This document shows, piece after piece, positions 34,032 to 43,275 of a stretch of DNA of 64,000 nt (within the stretch, counting starts at the first letter, position 1; every line of letters begins with the position of its first letter). A program made the translations under genes and the position numbers. The notes beneath the pieces were generated by a model. It saw only the letters and a program-made list of their open reading frames with translations, was not told the origin of the DNA and searched no databases. Source of the stretch: Patulibacter minatonensis DSM 18081 (lineage in GTDB: Bacteria > Actinomycetota > Thermoleophilia > Solirubrobacterales > Solirubrobacteraceae); NCBI RefSeq assembly GCF_000519325.1, contig NZ_KI912613.1, positions 1,415,317-1,479,316 of the forward strand, in the 5' to 3' direction.

Positions 34032-34684
34032 GCCCCGCCTCCGTCCACGTCCTCACCGTCGGCCGCTTCGGCACCGCCGTCGCCGACCGCCTCAAGGACC
34101 TCCTCACCGACGTCGCCGTCACGCCCGTGACAGCAACGCACTCCCACCCGATGACCTGGCCGACCGCGCGCCTGCACGTCGTCGCCTCGTGGCGCGAGAC
34201 CGACGCGCTGTTCGACCTCGTCGACCGCTCGGCCGCCGCCTGGCGCACCCCGTGGCTGCCGGTCGTGCTGGAGACCTCGCGCCTGCGGATCGGCCCGCTG
34301 GTCGACCCCGGCCACGGCGCCTGCCACCGCTGCTTCGAGCACCGCCGCACGCAGCACGACGGCCGCCCCGAGATCGCCGGCATCGTCCGCGAGCACTACG
34401 CCGCGAACCCCGGATCGGGCCCCGACGGCTTCCTGCCCTCGCAGGTCACCCTCGCGGTCTCCGGGGTCCTCGGCGCGATGTCGCGTCTGCAGGACGAGCG
34501 GCGCGATCCGGTCGCGACCGTCCGCACGATCGACGTGCTCGACGGCGGCGTCGCCGAGAACGACGTCGTCCCCGTCCACGGCTGCACCCGCTGCGGCCGC
34601 GAGCGGGACCTGCGCCGCGCGTCCGTCGACCGGCTGGCCCGCGACCTCACGACCATCCTCCCCGCCCAGGAGCCGACCCGATGA
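34028..34684 (+). CDS. TOMM E1-like partner protein with zinc tetrathiolate (short form)
   Basis: The product is 218 aa. Two CxxC pairs, C99/C102 (GACHRCFEH) and C186/C189 (GCTRCGRE), form a zinc site as in the E1-like/ThiF-derived partners of YcaO enzymes (SagC, TbtF C-terminal part). The N-terminus VHVLTVGRFGTAVADRLKD is a degenerate Rossmann segment. No leader-binding winged helix is visible, so it may pair with the next protein. It overlaps both neighbours by 4 nt. Confidence 0.82.
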   Translation: MSPASVHVLTVGRFGTAVADRLKDLLTDVAVTPVTATHSHPMTWPTARLHVVASWRETDALFDLVDRSAAAWRTPWLPVVLETSRLRIGPLVDPGHGACHRCFEHRRTQHDGRPEIAGIVREHYAANPGSGPDGFLPSQVTLAVSGVLGAMSRLQDERRDPVATVRTIDVLDGGVAENDVVPVHGCTRCGRERDLRRASVDRLARDLTTILPAQEPTR

Positions 34685-36498
34685 GCACCGCCCAGGACTG
34701 GATCTCGGCCGACACCATGGCCGCCGCCGTCGCGACCGACCCGCAGTTCGCCGCGCCGCCGCACCCGCGCTGGCCCGCCGGCCTCGTCGCGATCCCGCAT
34801 GCCGACGGCCTGCTCGTCGAGGGCGCGCCGTCGCGACAGACGCTGCACGGCAAGGCCGCACGCACCCTCGTCCCGCGGGCGATCCCGCTGCTGGACGGCA
34901 CCCGCGACGTCGCCGCCCTGGCGCGCGACCTGGAGGTCCCCGAGCGGATCGCCCACCAGCTCGTCTCGCTCCTCTACACCGCGGGGCTGCTCGACGACGG
35001 CGTCCTCGACGAGGACCTCGCCCGGGACCACGAGGACGTCTACGCGTTCGTCTCCCGCCAGATCGACTCGACCCGCGTGAACCGCAGCGGCGCCGAGGCG
35101 ATGCGCCGCCTGGCCGCCGCGCACGTCGCGCTCGCCGGCCCGGACGAGGTCGCCGGCCCGCTGCGCCGCGACCTCCTCGACTCGGGCGTCGGCACGGTCG
35201 ACGTGCTCGCCGCCGGGGAGTCGCTGCCCGACGACGCGACCCACGCGATCGGACTGGACGTGCCGGGCGGCGCGACCGACCTCGCCGCGGTCGACGCCGC
35301 CTGCCGTGACCGCGGCGTCGCGTGGCTGCGCGTCGGCCTGGACGAGGGCCACGTCGAGGTCGGGCCGTGCTTCACGCACCCCGCCAGCCCGTGCTTCACG
35401 TGCTTCGGCGCGTCCCGTGACGACGACGCGGCCGGTCTGCCCGCGCCCGCCGACGCCGTCCTGGCGACGGGCCTCGCCGGCCTGCAGGCGGTCCGCTGGA
35501 TCAGCCGCGTCGGCACGAGCGCCCCGCACAACGGCGTCCGCCGCCTGACGTTCGACGGCCTCGGCGAGCAGTGGCTCCCCGTCGCCCGCCGCGCCGGCTG
35601 CCCCGTCTGCTCGGTCGCCACCGACCGCGTCCCGAGCGCCCCGTCGCTGGCGCTGCGGTTCGAGGAGGCCGTGGCGTTCCCGCCGCGCGAGCTCCTGAAC
35701 CCGAAGGACCACCAGCACCACTACAAGCCCGCGAACCTGCGGCTGCAGCACGACGTCAAGCGCTACCGCGACGCGGCGCGCTCGCCGCTCGACCGCGTCG
35801 CGCCGGGGGCCCCGGGTGGCGCGCTCGCGGCCGGGACGGCGGGTCCGGAGGCATCGGCGTCGACCGACGCGGCCCCGGTCGCGACCTCGCCCTCCGGCGC
35901 GGCGACCGCGTCCGGCGCGACGGCCGGCCCCGCCGCTGGGCCCACCGACGATCGCCGGTCCGACAGCCTCCCGCTGACCCCGCTCGCGCACGTCCTGCAG
36001 TACGCCTTCGGGCGCCGCGACCCGGACGCGCCGCCGGAGGGCAAGGTCGCCCGCTGGGCGCCGACCGGCGGCAACCTCGGCTCGCCGAACGCCTACCTCG
36101 TCGCCCGCGACGTCGACGGCCTCGAGCCCGCCGCGTACTTCTACGACCCGGCCGCGCACGAGCTCGTGACGCTGCCGGGCGCCGGCGGCACCCCGCTGGC
36201 CGTCCACGACGCGCACGGCGCGCTCGGCCTGGAGGACCCGGGGCCGGCGCTGCTCGTCCTGACCGGCGCGGTCGGCCGGGTCGTCTCGAAGTACGGGGCG
36301 TTCGCCTACAAGATCGTCCACCTCGACGCCGGCGCCGCGCTCGCCCAGCTGCGGTTCGCCGGGCACGCGCACGGCGTCGTCGCCCGGCCGCTGGCACGCT
36401 GGGACGACGAGGCCCTGGGCGAGGCCCTCGGCATCACCGTCGACGGCGAGCCGGTCACGGCCGTCGTCGCCCTGCACCACCAGGAGGCATCCGCATGA
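34681..36498 (+). CDS. RRE + E1-like + SagB-like dehydrogenase fusion
   Basis: The product is 605 aa. Residues about 30-110 form a winged-helix RRE-like leader-binding segment (AIPLLDGTRDVAALARDLEV). Residues 110-400 are an E1-like domain with zinc cysteines C238/C241 (SPCFTCFG) and C307/C310 (GCPVCS). An Ala/Gly/Ser linker runs to about 430. Residues 431-605 are a SagB-type FMN nitroreductase domain (WAPTGGNLGSPNAYLV). The fusion joins leader recognition, YcaO activation and azoline-to-azole oxidation in one chain. Confidence 0.85.
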   Translation: MSTAQDWISADTMAAAVATDPQFAAPPHPRWPAGLVAIPHADGLLVEGAPSRQTLHGKAARTLVPRAIPLLDGTRDVAALARDLEVPERIAHQLVSLLYTAGLLDDGVLDEDLARDHEDVYAFVSRQIDSTRVNRSGAEAMRRLAAAHVALAGPDEVAGPLRRDLLDSGVGTVDVLAAGESLPDDATHAIGLDVPGGATDLAAVDAACRDRGVAWLRVGLDEGHVEVGPCFTHPASPCFTCFGASRDDDAAGLPAPADAVLATGLAGLQAVRWISRVGTSAPHNGVRRLTFDGLGEQWLPVARRAGCPVCSVATDRVPSAPSLALRFEEAVAFPPRELLNPKDHQHHYKPANLRLQHDVKRYRDAARSPLDRVAPGAPGGALAAGTAGPEASASTDAAPVATSPSGAATASGATAGPAAGPTDDRRSDSLPLTPLAHVLQYAFGRRDPDAPPEGKVARWAPTGGNLGSPNAYLVARDVDGLEPAAYFYDPAAHELVTLPGAGGTPLAVHDAHGALGLEDPGPALLVLTGAVGRVVSKYGAFAYKIVHLDAGAALAQLRFAGHAHGVVARPLARWDDEALGEALGITVDGEPVTAVVALHHQEASA

Positions 36499-37454
36499 GC
36501 ACCGAGATCATCGACGGCCCCGAGTCCGAGGCCCTGGGGTCCGACGGCATCGCGGTCGCCCTCGCCCAGCAGAGCCGGCTGACGGTCGACGACCTCCGCC
36601 GCACCCCGCGCACGGTCGACGCGCCGGCGCCGTGGCGGACCACCGGGACGCGCGTCGCGCTGCCGGGTGCGCCCTCGGGCGTCGCCACGTCGAACGCGGC
36701 CGAGGTCCCCACCTCCACCACGGTCGTCCGCGACGACGCCGGCCCCCAGGGGTCGGGCACCCGCGACGCCGCCGGCCGGTTCGCCCCCGGTCCCGCCACG
36801 GTCGGCGAGGTCCGCTCGGTCCTCGACCGCCGCACCTCCGTGCGCTTCTTCGGCGACCGGCCGCTCGCGCCGGAGGGCCTCACGGCCGTGCTGCGTCGCA
36901 TCCTCGACGAGGACGCCGACGCGTTCCCCGGCGAGGCTCCCGGCGGCTCGGCCCTCGAGCTGCTCGTCGCCCCGCTCCGCGTCGAGGGCGTCGCCCCGGC
37001 GCTCTACGCGGTCCGGGCGGGCGACGCGACCGCGGCCGGCGACGTCGGCGGGGGCGTCACGTCCGACGACGCCCGCCGCCACCTCGCTGCCGGCGCCGCG
37101 GGGGCGGCCGCAGCCTCCGACCGACTGGTCCTCGACCACGTCGCCGAGCTCCCGGTCGGCCGCTACGACGACCTCGTCCTCCAGCGCGAGTTCGCCGGTG
37201 CCGCCGCCCTGGTCTTCGTGATGGGCAGCCTCCGCGCGGCCGAGGAGCGCCACGGCGCGCACGGCCACCGGCTCGGCTTGGTCCGGGCGGGCGCCGCCGC
37301 CCACGCCGGCTGGCTGCACGCGATCGAGACGCAACTCACCGGCACCGTGTTCGCCGGCGCCCTGCCGACGGCCCTGCGCGGCCTGGCGGGCGTCGACGGT
37401 TCCGAGCGCACGCAGCTCTTCGCGCTGGCGGTGGGACACCCGGCGTTCGGGTGA
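36495..37454 (+). CDS. Second SagB/nitroreductase-like protein
   Basis: The product is 319 aa. After about 95 disordered residues comes a nitroreductase-like fold (VRSVLDRRTSVRFFGDRPLA, LALEL-type strand, DLVLQREFAGAAALVFVMGS, GLVRAGAAAHAGWLHAIETQ). The RRTS/VR-FF start is the FMN-phosphate-binding region of the family. It could be a second azoline dehydrogenase, or a partner of the SagB domain fused in the previous gene. It is the last gene of the cluster and is followed by a repeat array. Confidence 0.8.
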   Translation: MSTEIIDGPESEALGSDGIAVALAQQSRLTVDDLRRTPRTVDAPAPWRTTGTRVALPGAPSGVATSNAAEVPTSTTVVRDDAGPQGSGTRDAAGRFAPGPATVGEVRSVLDRRTSVRFFGDRPLAPEGLTAVLRRILDEDADAFPGEAPGGSALELLVAPLRVEGVAPALYAVRAGDATAAGDVGGGVTSDDARRHLAAGAAGAAAASDRLVLDHVAELPVGRYDDLVLQREFAGAAALVFVMGSLRAAEERHGAHGHRLGLVRAGAAAHAGWLHAIETQLTGTVFAGALPTALRGLAGVDGSERTQLFALAVGHPAFG

Positions 37455-37500
37455 GCGGGGACCGCCGTCGCGCGGTGCGCTGGCGGCGGCCGGTCGGAGC

Positions 37501-37661
37501 GGTCACCGATGGTCGGTATCCGACCGGAAGTGACCGTCCGACCTGCGCGTCCGGGTCGAAGGGGTCACCGGTGGTCGGTATCCGACCGGATGAGACCGTC
37601 CGACCTGTGCGTCCGGGTCGAAGGGGTCACCGATGGTCGGCATCCGACCGAATGTGACCGC
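37501..37661. repeat. 62-nt tandem repeat array, 2.6 copies, each with a nested hairpin
   Basis: Copies start at 37501, 37563 and 37625 (exact 62-nt period, last one partial). Each begins GGTCACCG(A/G)TGGTCGG then (T/C)ATCCGACCG. GGTCGG/CCGACC is an inner stem, and GGTCAC/GTGACC an outer stem in copies 1 and 3. It lies between the RiPP cluster end and the convergent lipase gene. Confidence 0.85.
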
Positions 37662-37712
37662 CCCGGCGCACGCGTCGCGACGCGTGGTCGGCTCGAAGGC
37701 GTTCGCAGGCGG

Positions 37713-39245
37713 TCACCTGTTCCGCCCGCACGTGCGGTAGACCCGCCGGTCCACGGTCCGGAGGCGCATCCCCCGCCGGACGCTGTCGACCCGGAGCACG
37801 ACCCGGACCCGGGCCTCCGCCCGGCCGCGCAGGTCGACGACGACGCGGGTCCGGCGGCCCTGCAGGGTCCGCGGCCGGGCGCCGGCCACGGACACGCGGA
37901 TCCGGCGGACCGTCGCGTGCCGCGGGACGCGCGGGCGGATCGTGATCCGCCGGCGGCTGGTGCAGGTGGCGGGGGTCGCCGGGGCGGACGGAGCGGTCCG
38001 TGAGCGGGTGCACCCGGACGGGACGGGGGTGCCGTCGAGGCGGGCGTCCAGGAATTGGAGCGCCGTGACGATGAACGCCCCGCCGGCGACGGTGTGCTCG
38101 ATGCCGAGCGGGTCCCGGACGTAGGTGACGTTCGCCCCCGCGGCGCACCAGCGGTCGACGAGCACGTCGACGGGGGCGATCTTGATCAGGTCGTCCTGTA
38201 TGGCGTTGTAGACCAGCGTGGGCGCCACGGGCGCGGCGCCCCCGAGGGCGTTGCGGTCGACGATCCGCGCGACGCGGGGCACCGCCAGCACGTCGGGCAC
38301 GGCGGTGAAGTCGGCGAGACGACCGAACGGCGCGGAGAACACGGTCACCGCGCACCCGGTCCGCGTCCGCTGACGATGCGCCCTGCCGTGATCGTTCAGG
38401 AGCGGGTCGAGCGACAGCTCCGGATAGGCGCGCTCCAGCGCGGTGAGGATCGGCAGGACGAGCCCGGAGCCGAGACTGCCGTCGAGACCGCGGATGCTCG
38501 CGGCGTCGAGCGTCGGTACGCCGCCGGCCGCCGCGCCGACGATGTCGAGCTCGGGGGCGTAGGCGGCCTGGAGCTCCAGCGCGGACGCGGTGGCGTGGGC
38601 GCCTCCGGAGTACCCCATCAGCGCGACCTTCGTCGCTCGTCCGCGCAACCCGGTGCCCGGGAGCTGCTCGGCCGCACGGATGCCGTCGAGGACCGCGTGC
38701 CCTTCGGTCGCCCGGACCATCAGCTGCGAGTCGGGGCCCTCGTGGTCGGGGACGACGACCGCGCCGCCACGTCCGAGCTGCGACACCAGCGCCACGACCG
38801 ACGTCACGAGGTCCGGCGTGCCGGTCGCGCCGGTCTGCAGCTGGTACGAGGGAGCGCAGGACGGGTCGAGGCTGTCCTCTGCCGCCTGGTACGACAGCAG
38901 GCTGCGTCCGGCCGCCGGCGGTGCGGCCTTCGGCAGGATCAGCGTCATGACGCTCACCGCCGGCCGTCCCTGCGCGTCGGTGGTGCGGTAGAGCGCCTGC
39001 TTCGCCGTGAACGCGATCCCGGTCAGCGGGACGACCAGGACGCTGAGGTCGGCGTCGCGCGTGCGCAGGACCGTCCCGGGTGTCGCGTCGGCGAACGACG
39101 CCGGCGGGACGAAGAACGGGTCGTCGGGCGGAGGAGGCGGTGCGGCGGCGGCCGTCCCCGTTGCCAGGGCCCCGAGCCCCAGGACCGACAGGACCACCGA
39201 CGCGGCCAGGAGCCGCGCCGCACGACACCACCACGACCCACGCAT
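37713..39245 (-). CDS. Secretory lipase (LIP-family alpha/beta hydrolase)
   Basis: The product is 510 aa with a signal peptide (AARLLAASVVLSVLGLGALA, ending GTAAAA). The nucleophile elbow is MGYSGGAHATASAL; PDHEGPDSQ and the late GIEHTVAGG (probable catalytic His) match secretory lipases. The C-terminal 100 or so residues (RRRITIRPRVPRHATVRRIR) are an Arg-rich beta domain. It differs from the lipase at 16487-17923, which is of another class. It probably hydrolyses exogenous triglycerides or esters. Confidence 0.88.
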   Translation of the reverse strand: MRGSWWCRAARLLAASVVLSVLGLGALATGTAAAAPPPPPDDPFFVPPASFADATPGTVLRTRDADLSVLVVPLTGIAFTAKQALYRTTDAQGRPAVSVMTLILPKAAPPAAGRSLLSYQAAEDSLDPSCAPSYQLQTGATGTPDLVTSVVALVSQLGRGGAVVVPDHEGPDSQLMVRATEGHAVLDGIRAAEQLPGTGLRGRATKVALMGYSGGAHATASALELQAAYAPELDIVGAAAGGVPTLDAASIRGLDGSLGSGLVLPILTALERAYPELSLDPLLNDHGRAHRQRTRTGCAVTVFSAPFGRLADFTAVPDVLAVPRVARIVDRNALGGAAPVAPTLVYNAIQDDLIKIAPVDVLVDRWCAAGANVTYVRDPLGIEHTVAGGAFIVTALQFLDARLDGTPVPSGCTRSRTAPSAPATPATCTSRRRITIRPRVPRHATVRRIRVSVAGARPRTLQGRRTRVVVDLRGRAEARVRVVLRVDSVRRGMRLRTVDRRVYRTCGRNR

Positions 39246-39274
39246 GGCGCGACTCTAGCCGGGGCCTGAGCGCC

Positions 39275-39297
39275 GGTGGAGCGACGGATGCTCCACC
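39275..39297. terminator. Short hairpin upstream of the lipase gene, downstream of nothing coding
   Basis: GGTGGAGC (39275-39282) pairs with GCTCCACC (39290-39297). It lies in the 100-nt gap between the lipase start and the DUF4394 gene end, and may terminate or regulate. Confidence 0.4.
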
Positions 39298-39345
39298 GTC
39301 GTGCACCATCGGACGATGTTCTCCGCTCCGATGCGGGTCGGGGAC

Positions 39346-40575
39346 TCAGCGCCGGACGGTCAGCTTCACCGTGTCGGTCGCGGTCGTCTTCGCCCCCGCG
39401 GCCTTCGCCACGAGGCGCACGGTGTAGGACCCGGCGGCCGGGAGCTTCTTCAGCCTCAGCGTCGTGCGGCCCGCCCCGACGGTCCGGGCGGCGAGGCGTG
39501 CCACGACCTTCGAGCCCTTGCGGACCTCGAGCCCTGCGCTCGCGCGGCCCGTCGTGACGACCTTCACCTTCAGCGCCTTCTTCGCCCGGCCGCTGAGGCG
39601 GTCCGGGGCGATCGCGACGCGCAGCGACGCCGCGGTGCCGGCCGGCCCCGACGGACCCGAGGGGCCGGCCGCACCGGTCGCGCCCGGCGTCCCTGCGGCG
39701 CCCTGCGGCCCCGTGGCCCCGGTCGCGCCCGTCGCGCCGGCGGGTCCTGCGGTCGACGGGATCACCGTCAGGCTGCGGATGGTCTGGCCGGGGACCGAGC
39801 CCACGAGCGTCGCGGCGCCGGTCGTCAGGTCGACCCGGTAGAAGCCGTCGACGCCGCCGGACGGACGCAGCGCGGCGTACGCGACGCCGGTCGAGCCGGA
39901 GATGTCGAACCCGCTCGCGGCGGCCGCGGCGGGATCGAGCGCGAACCCGAGCGGGCCCACGACCTGTCCGATCTGCCCGCCGTTCGGTGAGTTCGGCGTG
40001 CCGTTCGGGCTGCCGATCGTGACGAGCTGCCCGCCGGCGTTGCGGTCGATCGCGAAGAGCGTGGTGACGGTCGTGTCCGCCGTGTTGCGGTCGTAGGCGG
40101 CACCGACCACGGTCGTGCCCGCGGGGCCGAACGTCGTGTCCGACGCGATGAACCCGCCGGTGTTCGGGTCGAAGCGGGCGTTCGTCCCGCCGGTGTTGAC
40201 GACGCGCAGGCGGTCGGCGACGGGGTTGACGTCGAGGTCGGAGGTCGTGTCGCCCCAGCCCGTGAGCGGGATCCCGGCGTTGATCGGCGTCGCGACGGCC
40301 GTCCGCGGATCGATCGCGTACGTGTGGGAGATGCCCCCGTTCGCGGTCATGAGCAGCACCTCGCCCGTCGCCGGCCGGTAGTCGATCCCTCGTGCGACCT
40401 CCCCGCCGGACAGGCCGGTGATCGCCCGTGTCGCGACCTTCGTCGGCGTCGCCGAGTCGAACTGCGCGAGGGTCGTCGGCCCCGTCAGGGCGACGACCTT
40501 CTCCGCCGACGCGGGCGCGGCGGCGACGCCGCACACGATCGCCGTGGTGAACAGCATCCGGCTCGTCCGCGTCAT
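39346..40575 (-). CDS. Secreted DUF4394 protein with collagen-like linker and C-terminal beta domain
   Basis: The product is 409 aa with a signal peptide ending APASA. Residues 25-265 are DUF4394-like, a beta-propeller-type repeat with recurrent blocks (GIDYRPATGEVLLMTANGG, DTTSDLDVNPVADRLRVVN). A Gly-X-Y stretch follows (GPAGATGATGATGPQGAAGT and onwards, about 12 triplets). The last 90 residues (LKVKVVTTGRASAGLEVRKG) look like an Ig-type surface domain. It is a cell-surface or secreted protein of unknown function. Confidence 0.82.
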   Translation of the reverse strand: MTRTSRMLFTTAIVCGVAAAPASAEKVVALTGPTTLAQFDSATPTKVATRAITGLSGGEVARGIDYRPATGEVLLMTANGGISHTYAIDPRTAVATPINAGIPLTGWGDTTSDLDVNPVADRLRVVNTGGTNARFDPNTGGFIASDTTFGPAGTTVVGAAYDRNTADTTVTTLFAIDRNAGGQLVTIGSPNGTPNSPNGGQIGQVVGPLGFALDPAAAAASGFDISGSTGVAYAALRPSGGVDGFYRVDLTTGAATLVGSVPGQTIRSLTVIPSTAGPAGATGATGATGPQGAAGTPGATGAAGPSGPSGPAGTAASLRVAIAPDRLSGRAKKALKVKVVTTGRASAGLEVRKGSKVVARLAARTVGAGRTTLRLKKLPAAGSYTVRLVAKAAGAKTTATDTVKLTVRR

Positions 40576-40618
40576 GGATGCGACGGTATCCGCTGTACGC
40601 GGGATCCGCCAGCGGCGA

Positions 40619-41530
40619 TCACCCCGCGTCGAGCCGCAGGTTCGCGCGGCCGCGCTGCAGCGTCAGCCTCCCGCCCTCGAGATGCCACTGGACCTCGCCG
40701 CCGAAGAACGGGCGGACGTCGTCGAGGGTCCGGTCGTCGCCCTCCTGTCGGCAGGCCGCGTCCGTGGCGCGTGGCGCCCCGACGGTGAGCGTGCTCGCGT
40801 AGATCGTCACCGGCGCCTCGAGCTGCCGGCACCTCCCGTGCATCGTCAGGAGCGTCCCACCGTCGCGCTCCACGACGTCGACCGCGACGAACGGACCGCT
40901 CCAGGTGCCGGGGAGCCCCCACGGCCACGTCCGGAACTCGCCCGTGCCGAGCGACGCGTCGACGAGGTCCTGCGGCCGGGCCGGGTTCGTGCGCGGCAGC
41001 GGGGGCGGGAGGTCGTCGCGCCGCAGCGTGATCGTCGTGGAGCCCCGCGAGAGGGCGAGCCGGTCGCCGCGGACGCGCCACGTGGGGTCGCCCTGGAGGA
41101 ACGACCCGAGGAGGTCGTCCTGCCTGGAGTTGTCCGCGGGTCCGCAGAGCATCTGGGTCTGGAGCACCGCACCGATGCGGAGGCGCGTGGGGGTCACGCG
41201 GACCCTGCCGCCCATGCCGTTGCACGCCGCCCGCGCCTGGATCGTCCGGTCGTCGACCACCAGCGAGATGCGGGTGCCCCGGAACAGCGGCATCGGACGT
41301 CCGCGCCGCTGCACCGACACCGAGCGGAACACGTGACCGGCGGGGGAGGTCATCGGGGCCGCGGCCGGCGTCGCGGGGGCCGTGGCGCGCGGCTCCGGCC
41401 GGGCGGGAGCGTCGTCCGACCCGTCGAACGCGCCGAGGAGGCCGGCGACGACCGCGATGGTCACCGCGACCCCGAGCGCCAGGGCGATCAGGGGCACGAG
41501 ACCTGCCCTCGGGACCGAGCACGCACGCAT
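40619..41530 (-). CDS. Membrane-anchored META/HslJ-domain protein, two domains
   Basis: The product is 303 aa. One N-terminal hydrophobic helix (VPLIALALGVAVTIAVVAGL) anchors it outside. Residues about 70-170 are a META domain (ARAACNGMGGRVRV, then QTQMLCGPADNSRQDDLLGS). Residues 195-300 look like a degenerate second copy (TMHGRCRQLEAPVTIYASTL, then ACRQEGDDRTLDDVRPFF). META proteins include E. coli HslJ (novobiocin resistance); the function here is unknown. It is divergent from the secreted protein gene at 41658. Confidence 0.75.
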   Translation of the reverse strand: MRACSVPRAGLVPLIALALGVAVTIAVVAGLLGAFDGSDDAPARPEPRATAPATPAAAPMTSPAGHVFRSVSVQRRGRPMPLFRGTRISLVVDDRTIQARAACNGMGGRVRVTPTRLRIGAVLQTQMLCGPADNSRQDDLLGSFLQGDPTWRVRGDRLALSRGSTTITLRRDDLPPPLPRTNPARPQDLVDASLGTGEFRTWPWGLPGTWSGPFVAVDVVERDGGTLLTMHGRCRQLEAPVTIYASTLTVGAPRATDAACRQEGDDRTLDDVRPFFGGEVQWHLEGGRLTLQRGRANLRLDAG

Positions 41531-41657
41531 GGCGACAGCGTAGTCCCCGGTCGCCGAGGCGACCCGATCAGGGCGGTCCGCCGGACGCCCGACCCGCGGT
41601 CCGCATCGTTCGCGTCGCGGTCGGGTTCCATCAGCACCGTCCACGTCCCGGAGCACC

Positions 41658-43166
41658 ATGTCCTCGTCCACCGCGCCCCGCGCCGACATCGCCCACCTCG
41701 ACCCCGCGCCACCGGTGCCGGACGGGACGTCCCTCGGACCCCGGCGGACGGGTCGGCTGCTCGTCGCCGGTGCCGCGACGCTCGCCGCCGCGGCGTGCGC
41801 CACCCCGGCCGGAGCCGCCGGCTTCGGCGCGCCGCGCACCCTGTCGCCCGTCGGCCAGACCGCCGACGAGCCGTCCATCGCGGTCGCGTCGACCGGCCGC
41901 ACCGCCGTGGTCTGGCTCCAGCGCGACCGGGCGCTCCGTCACCCGCGGTACGTAGCCGCGATCGGACCGAGCCCCGCGCGACTGGGCCGTCCGACGACCG
42001 TGCGGGCGGCGGCGCCGGCCGCGGTCGACGTCGAGGGCGTCGACCTGACCGCGCTGCCCGGCGGCCGGTTCGCACTGTGCCTGCGGCGCGTCGAGTCGCG
42101 CCGCAGGCGCGTGGCGCTCGGCTGCGCGTTCGCGTCGCCGTCCGGCGGCTTCGGGCCGATGCGCGTCGTCACCACGATGCCGGCGAAGGACGCCCCGGAG
42201 CTCCTGACGACGCCACGCGCCGACGGGACGCTCGCGGTGGTGGTGCTGCGCCGCAGCGGGGCGGGACGCCGCGCGCTGCGCAGCGGCGTCCTGCGTCCGT
42301 CGGGCACGCTCGTCGGGTGGCGGGCACTCGCGACGATCCGGACCTCCGCGTTCCCGTCGGTCGACCTGGCATCGGCCGACGACGGCACCGTCGCGGTCGC
42401 GTGGACGGACCCCGTCGGCAGCAGCCGGTTCTCCACCGAGCGCCGGCCCGTCCTGCGCCTCATGGCCCCGGGGACCGACGCCTTCGCGGCACCGACGGCC
42501 TTCTCGCCGGACACCACGATCGACTCCGAGATCGGGCTGCAGAGCGGTCGCGACCTGCTCGTCTCGTTCGCCACCGGGGGACAGGGCGACGACGCCACCA
42601 CCCGGATCGTCCGCCGGCGTGCCGACGGGACGTTCGACGCGCCGCTCGGCCTGCCGCGCGCCGCGAAGGACGCCGCCTTCGGGCCCGTCGTCCAGCTCGC
42701 GGACGGGACGCCCCTCGCGGTGACCGCCTCCGGCCACCAGAGCGACACCGACTGCGACGACGTCTCGGCGAGCATCGTCGGCGCCGGCCCGCTCGTCCCG
42801 TTCGACGCGGGGATCACGGCGGAGCGCCTGTCGACGCCCGGCCAGATCGCGCTGGACCCGACCGCCGGCACCCTGCGCGACGGCACGGTGATCGCGGCCT
42901 GGCGCGACTCCGAGGGCGATCCGTCGCGCCTGGAGGTCGCCGTCCGTGCACCCGACGGAACGTCGTTCGCGACGCCGCGGGTCCTCCCCGTCCAGGTCGC
43001 ACGGAACTTCAGCCTGGCGACGGGCGGGAGGCATGCCGCCCTCGCGTGGCTCACCGGGAACCGCCTCGAGGGCCCGGCGCACGTCGTCGTCAGCGCCTTC
43101 CGGACGGCGGCGCCCTATGCCCCGGCGGGGGCGCGGCCGACGCACCCGGGGGCGCCCTGCTCGTGA
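41658..43166 (+). CDS. Secreted beta-propeller-like hypothetical protein
   Basis: The product is 502 aa. An Arg-Arg followed by a hydrophobic stretch (LLVAGAATLAAAACATPAGA) suggests export, possibly by Tat or as a lipoprotein. The mature part repeats short beta blocks of the type SIAVASTGRTAVVWLQRDRA and SVDLASADDGTVAVAWTDPV, spaced about 50-70 residues apart, as in propeller folds. No enzyme motif is seen. Many such proteins occur in soil actinobacteria without known function. Confidence 0.75.
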   Translation: MSSSTAPRADIAHLDPAPPVPDGTSLGPRRTGRLLVAGAATLAAAACATPAGAAGFGAPRTLSPVGQTADEPSIAVASTGRTAVVWLQRDRALRHPRYVAAIGPSPARLGRPTTVRAAAPAAVDVEGVDLTALPGGRFALCLRRVESRRRRVALGCAFASPSGGFGPMRVVTTMPAKDAPELLTTPRADGTLAVVVLRRSGAGRRALRSGVLRPSGTLVGWRALATIRTSAFPSVDLASADDGTVAVAWTDPVGSSRFSTERRPVLRLMAPGTDAFAAPTAFSPDTTIDSEIGLQSGRDLLVSFATGGQGDDATTRIVRRRADGTFDAPLGLPRAAKDAAFGPVVQLADGTPLAVTASGHQSDTDCDDVSASIVGAGPLVPFDAGITAERLSTPGQIALDPTAGTLRDGTVIAAWRDSEGDPSRLEVAVRAPDGTSFATPRVLPVQVARNFSLATGGRHAALAWLTGNRLEGPAHVVVSAFRTAAPYAPAGARPTHPGAPCS

Positions 43167-43275
43167 GGTCCGCGAGAGCGACCGCGGGACCGGCAGGGTC
43201 GAGGGGCCGCCACGGACCGGACGTTCCCGGTGCTCCGCGACGGCCCCGTCGCACATACGCCTCCGGGGACACGCC

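Noticed and set aside
37501..37661. Possible CRISPR array
   Set aside because: The whole 62-nt unit is repeated, with no unique spacers and no cas genes nearby; the same holds for the arrays at 574 and 51811.
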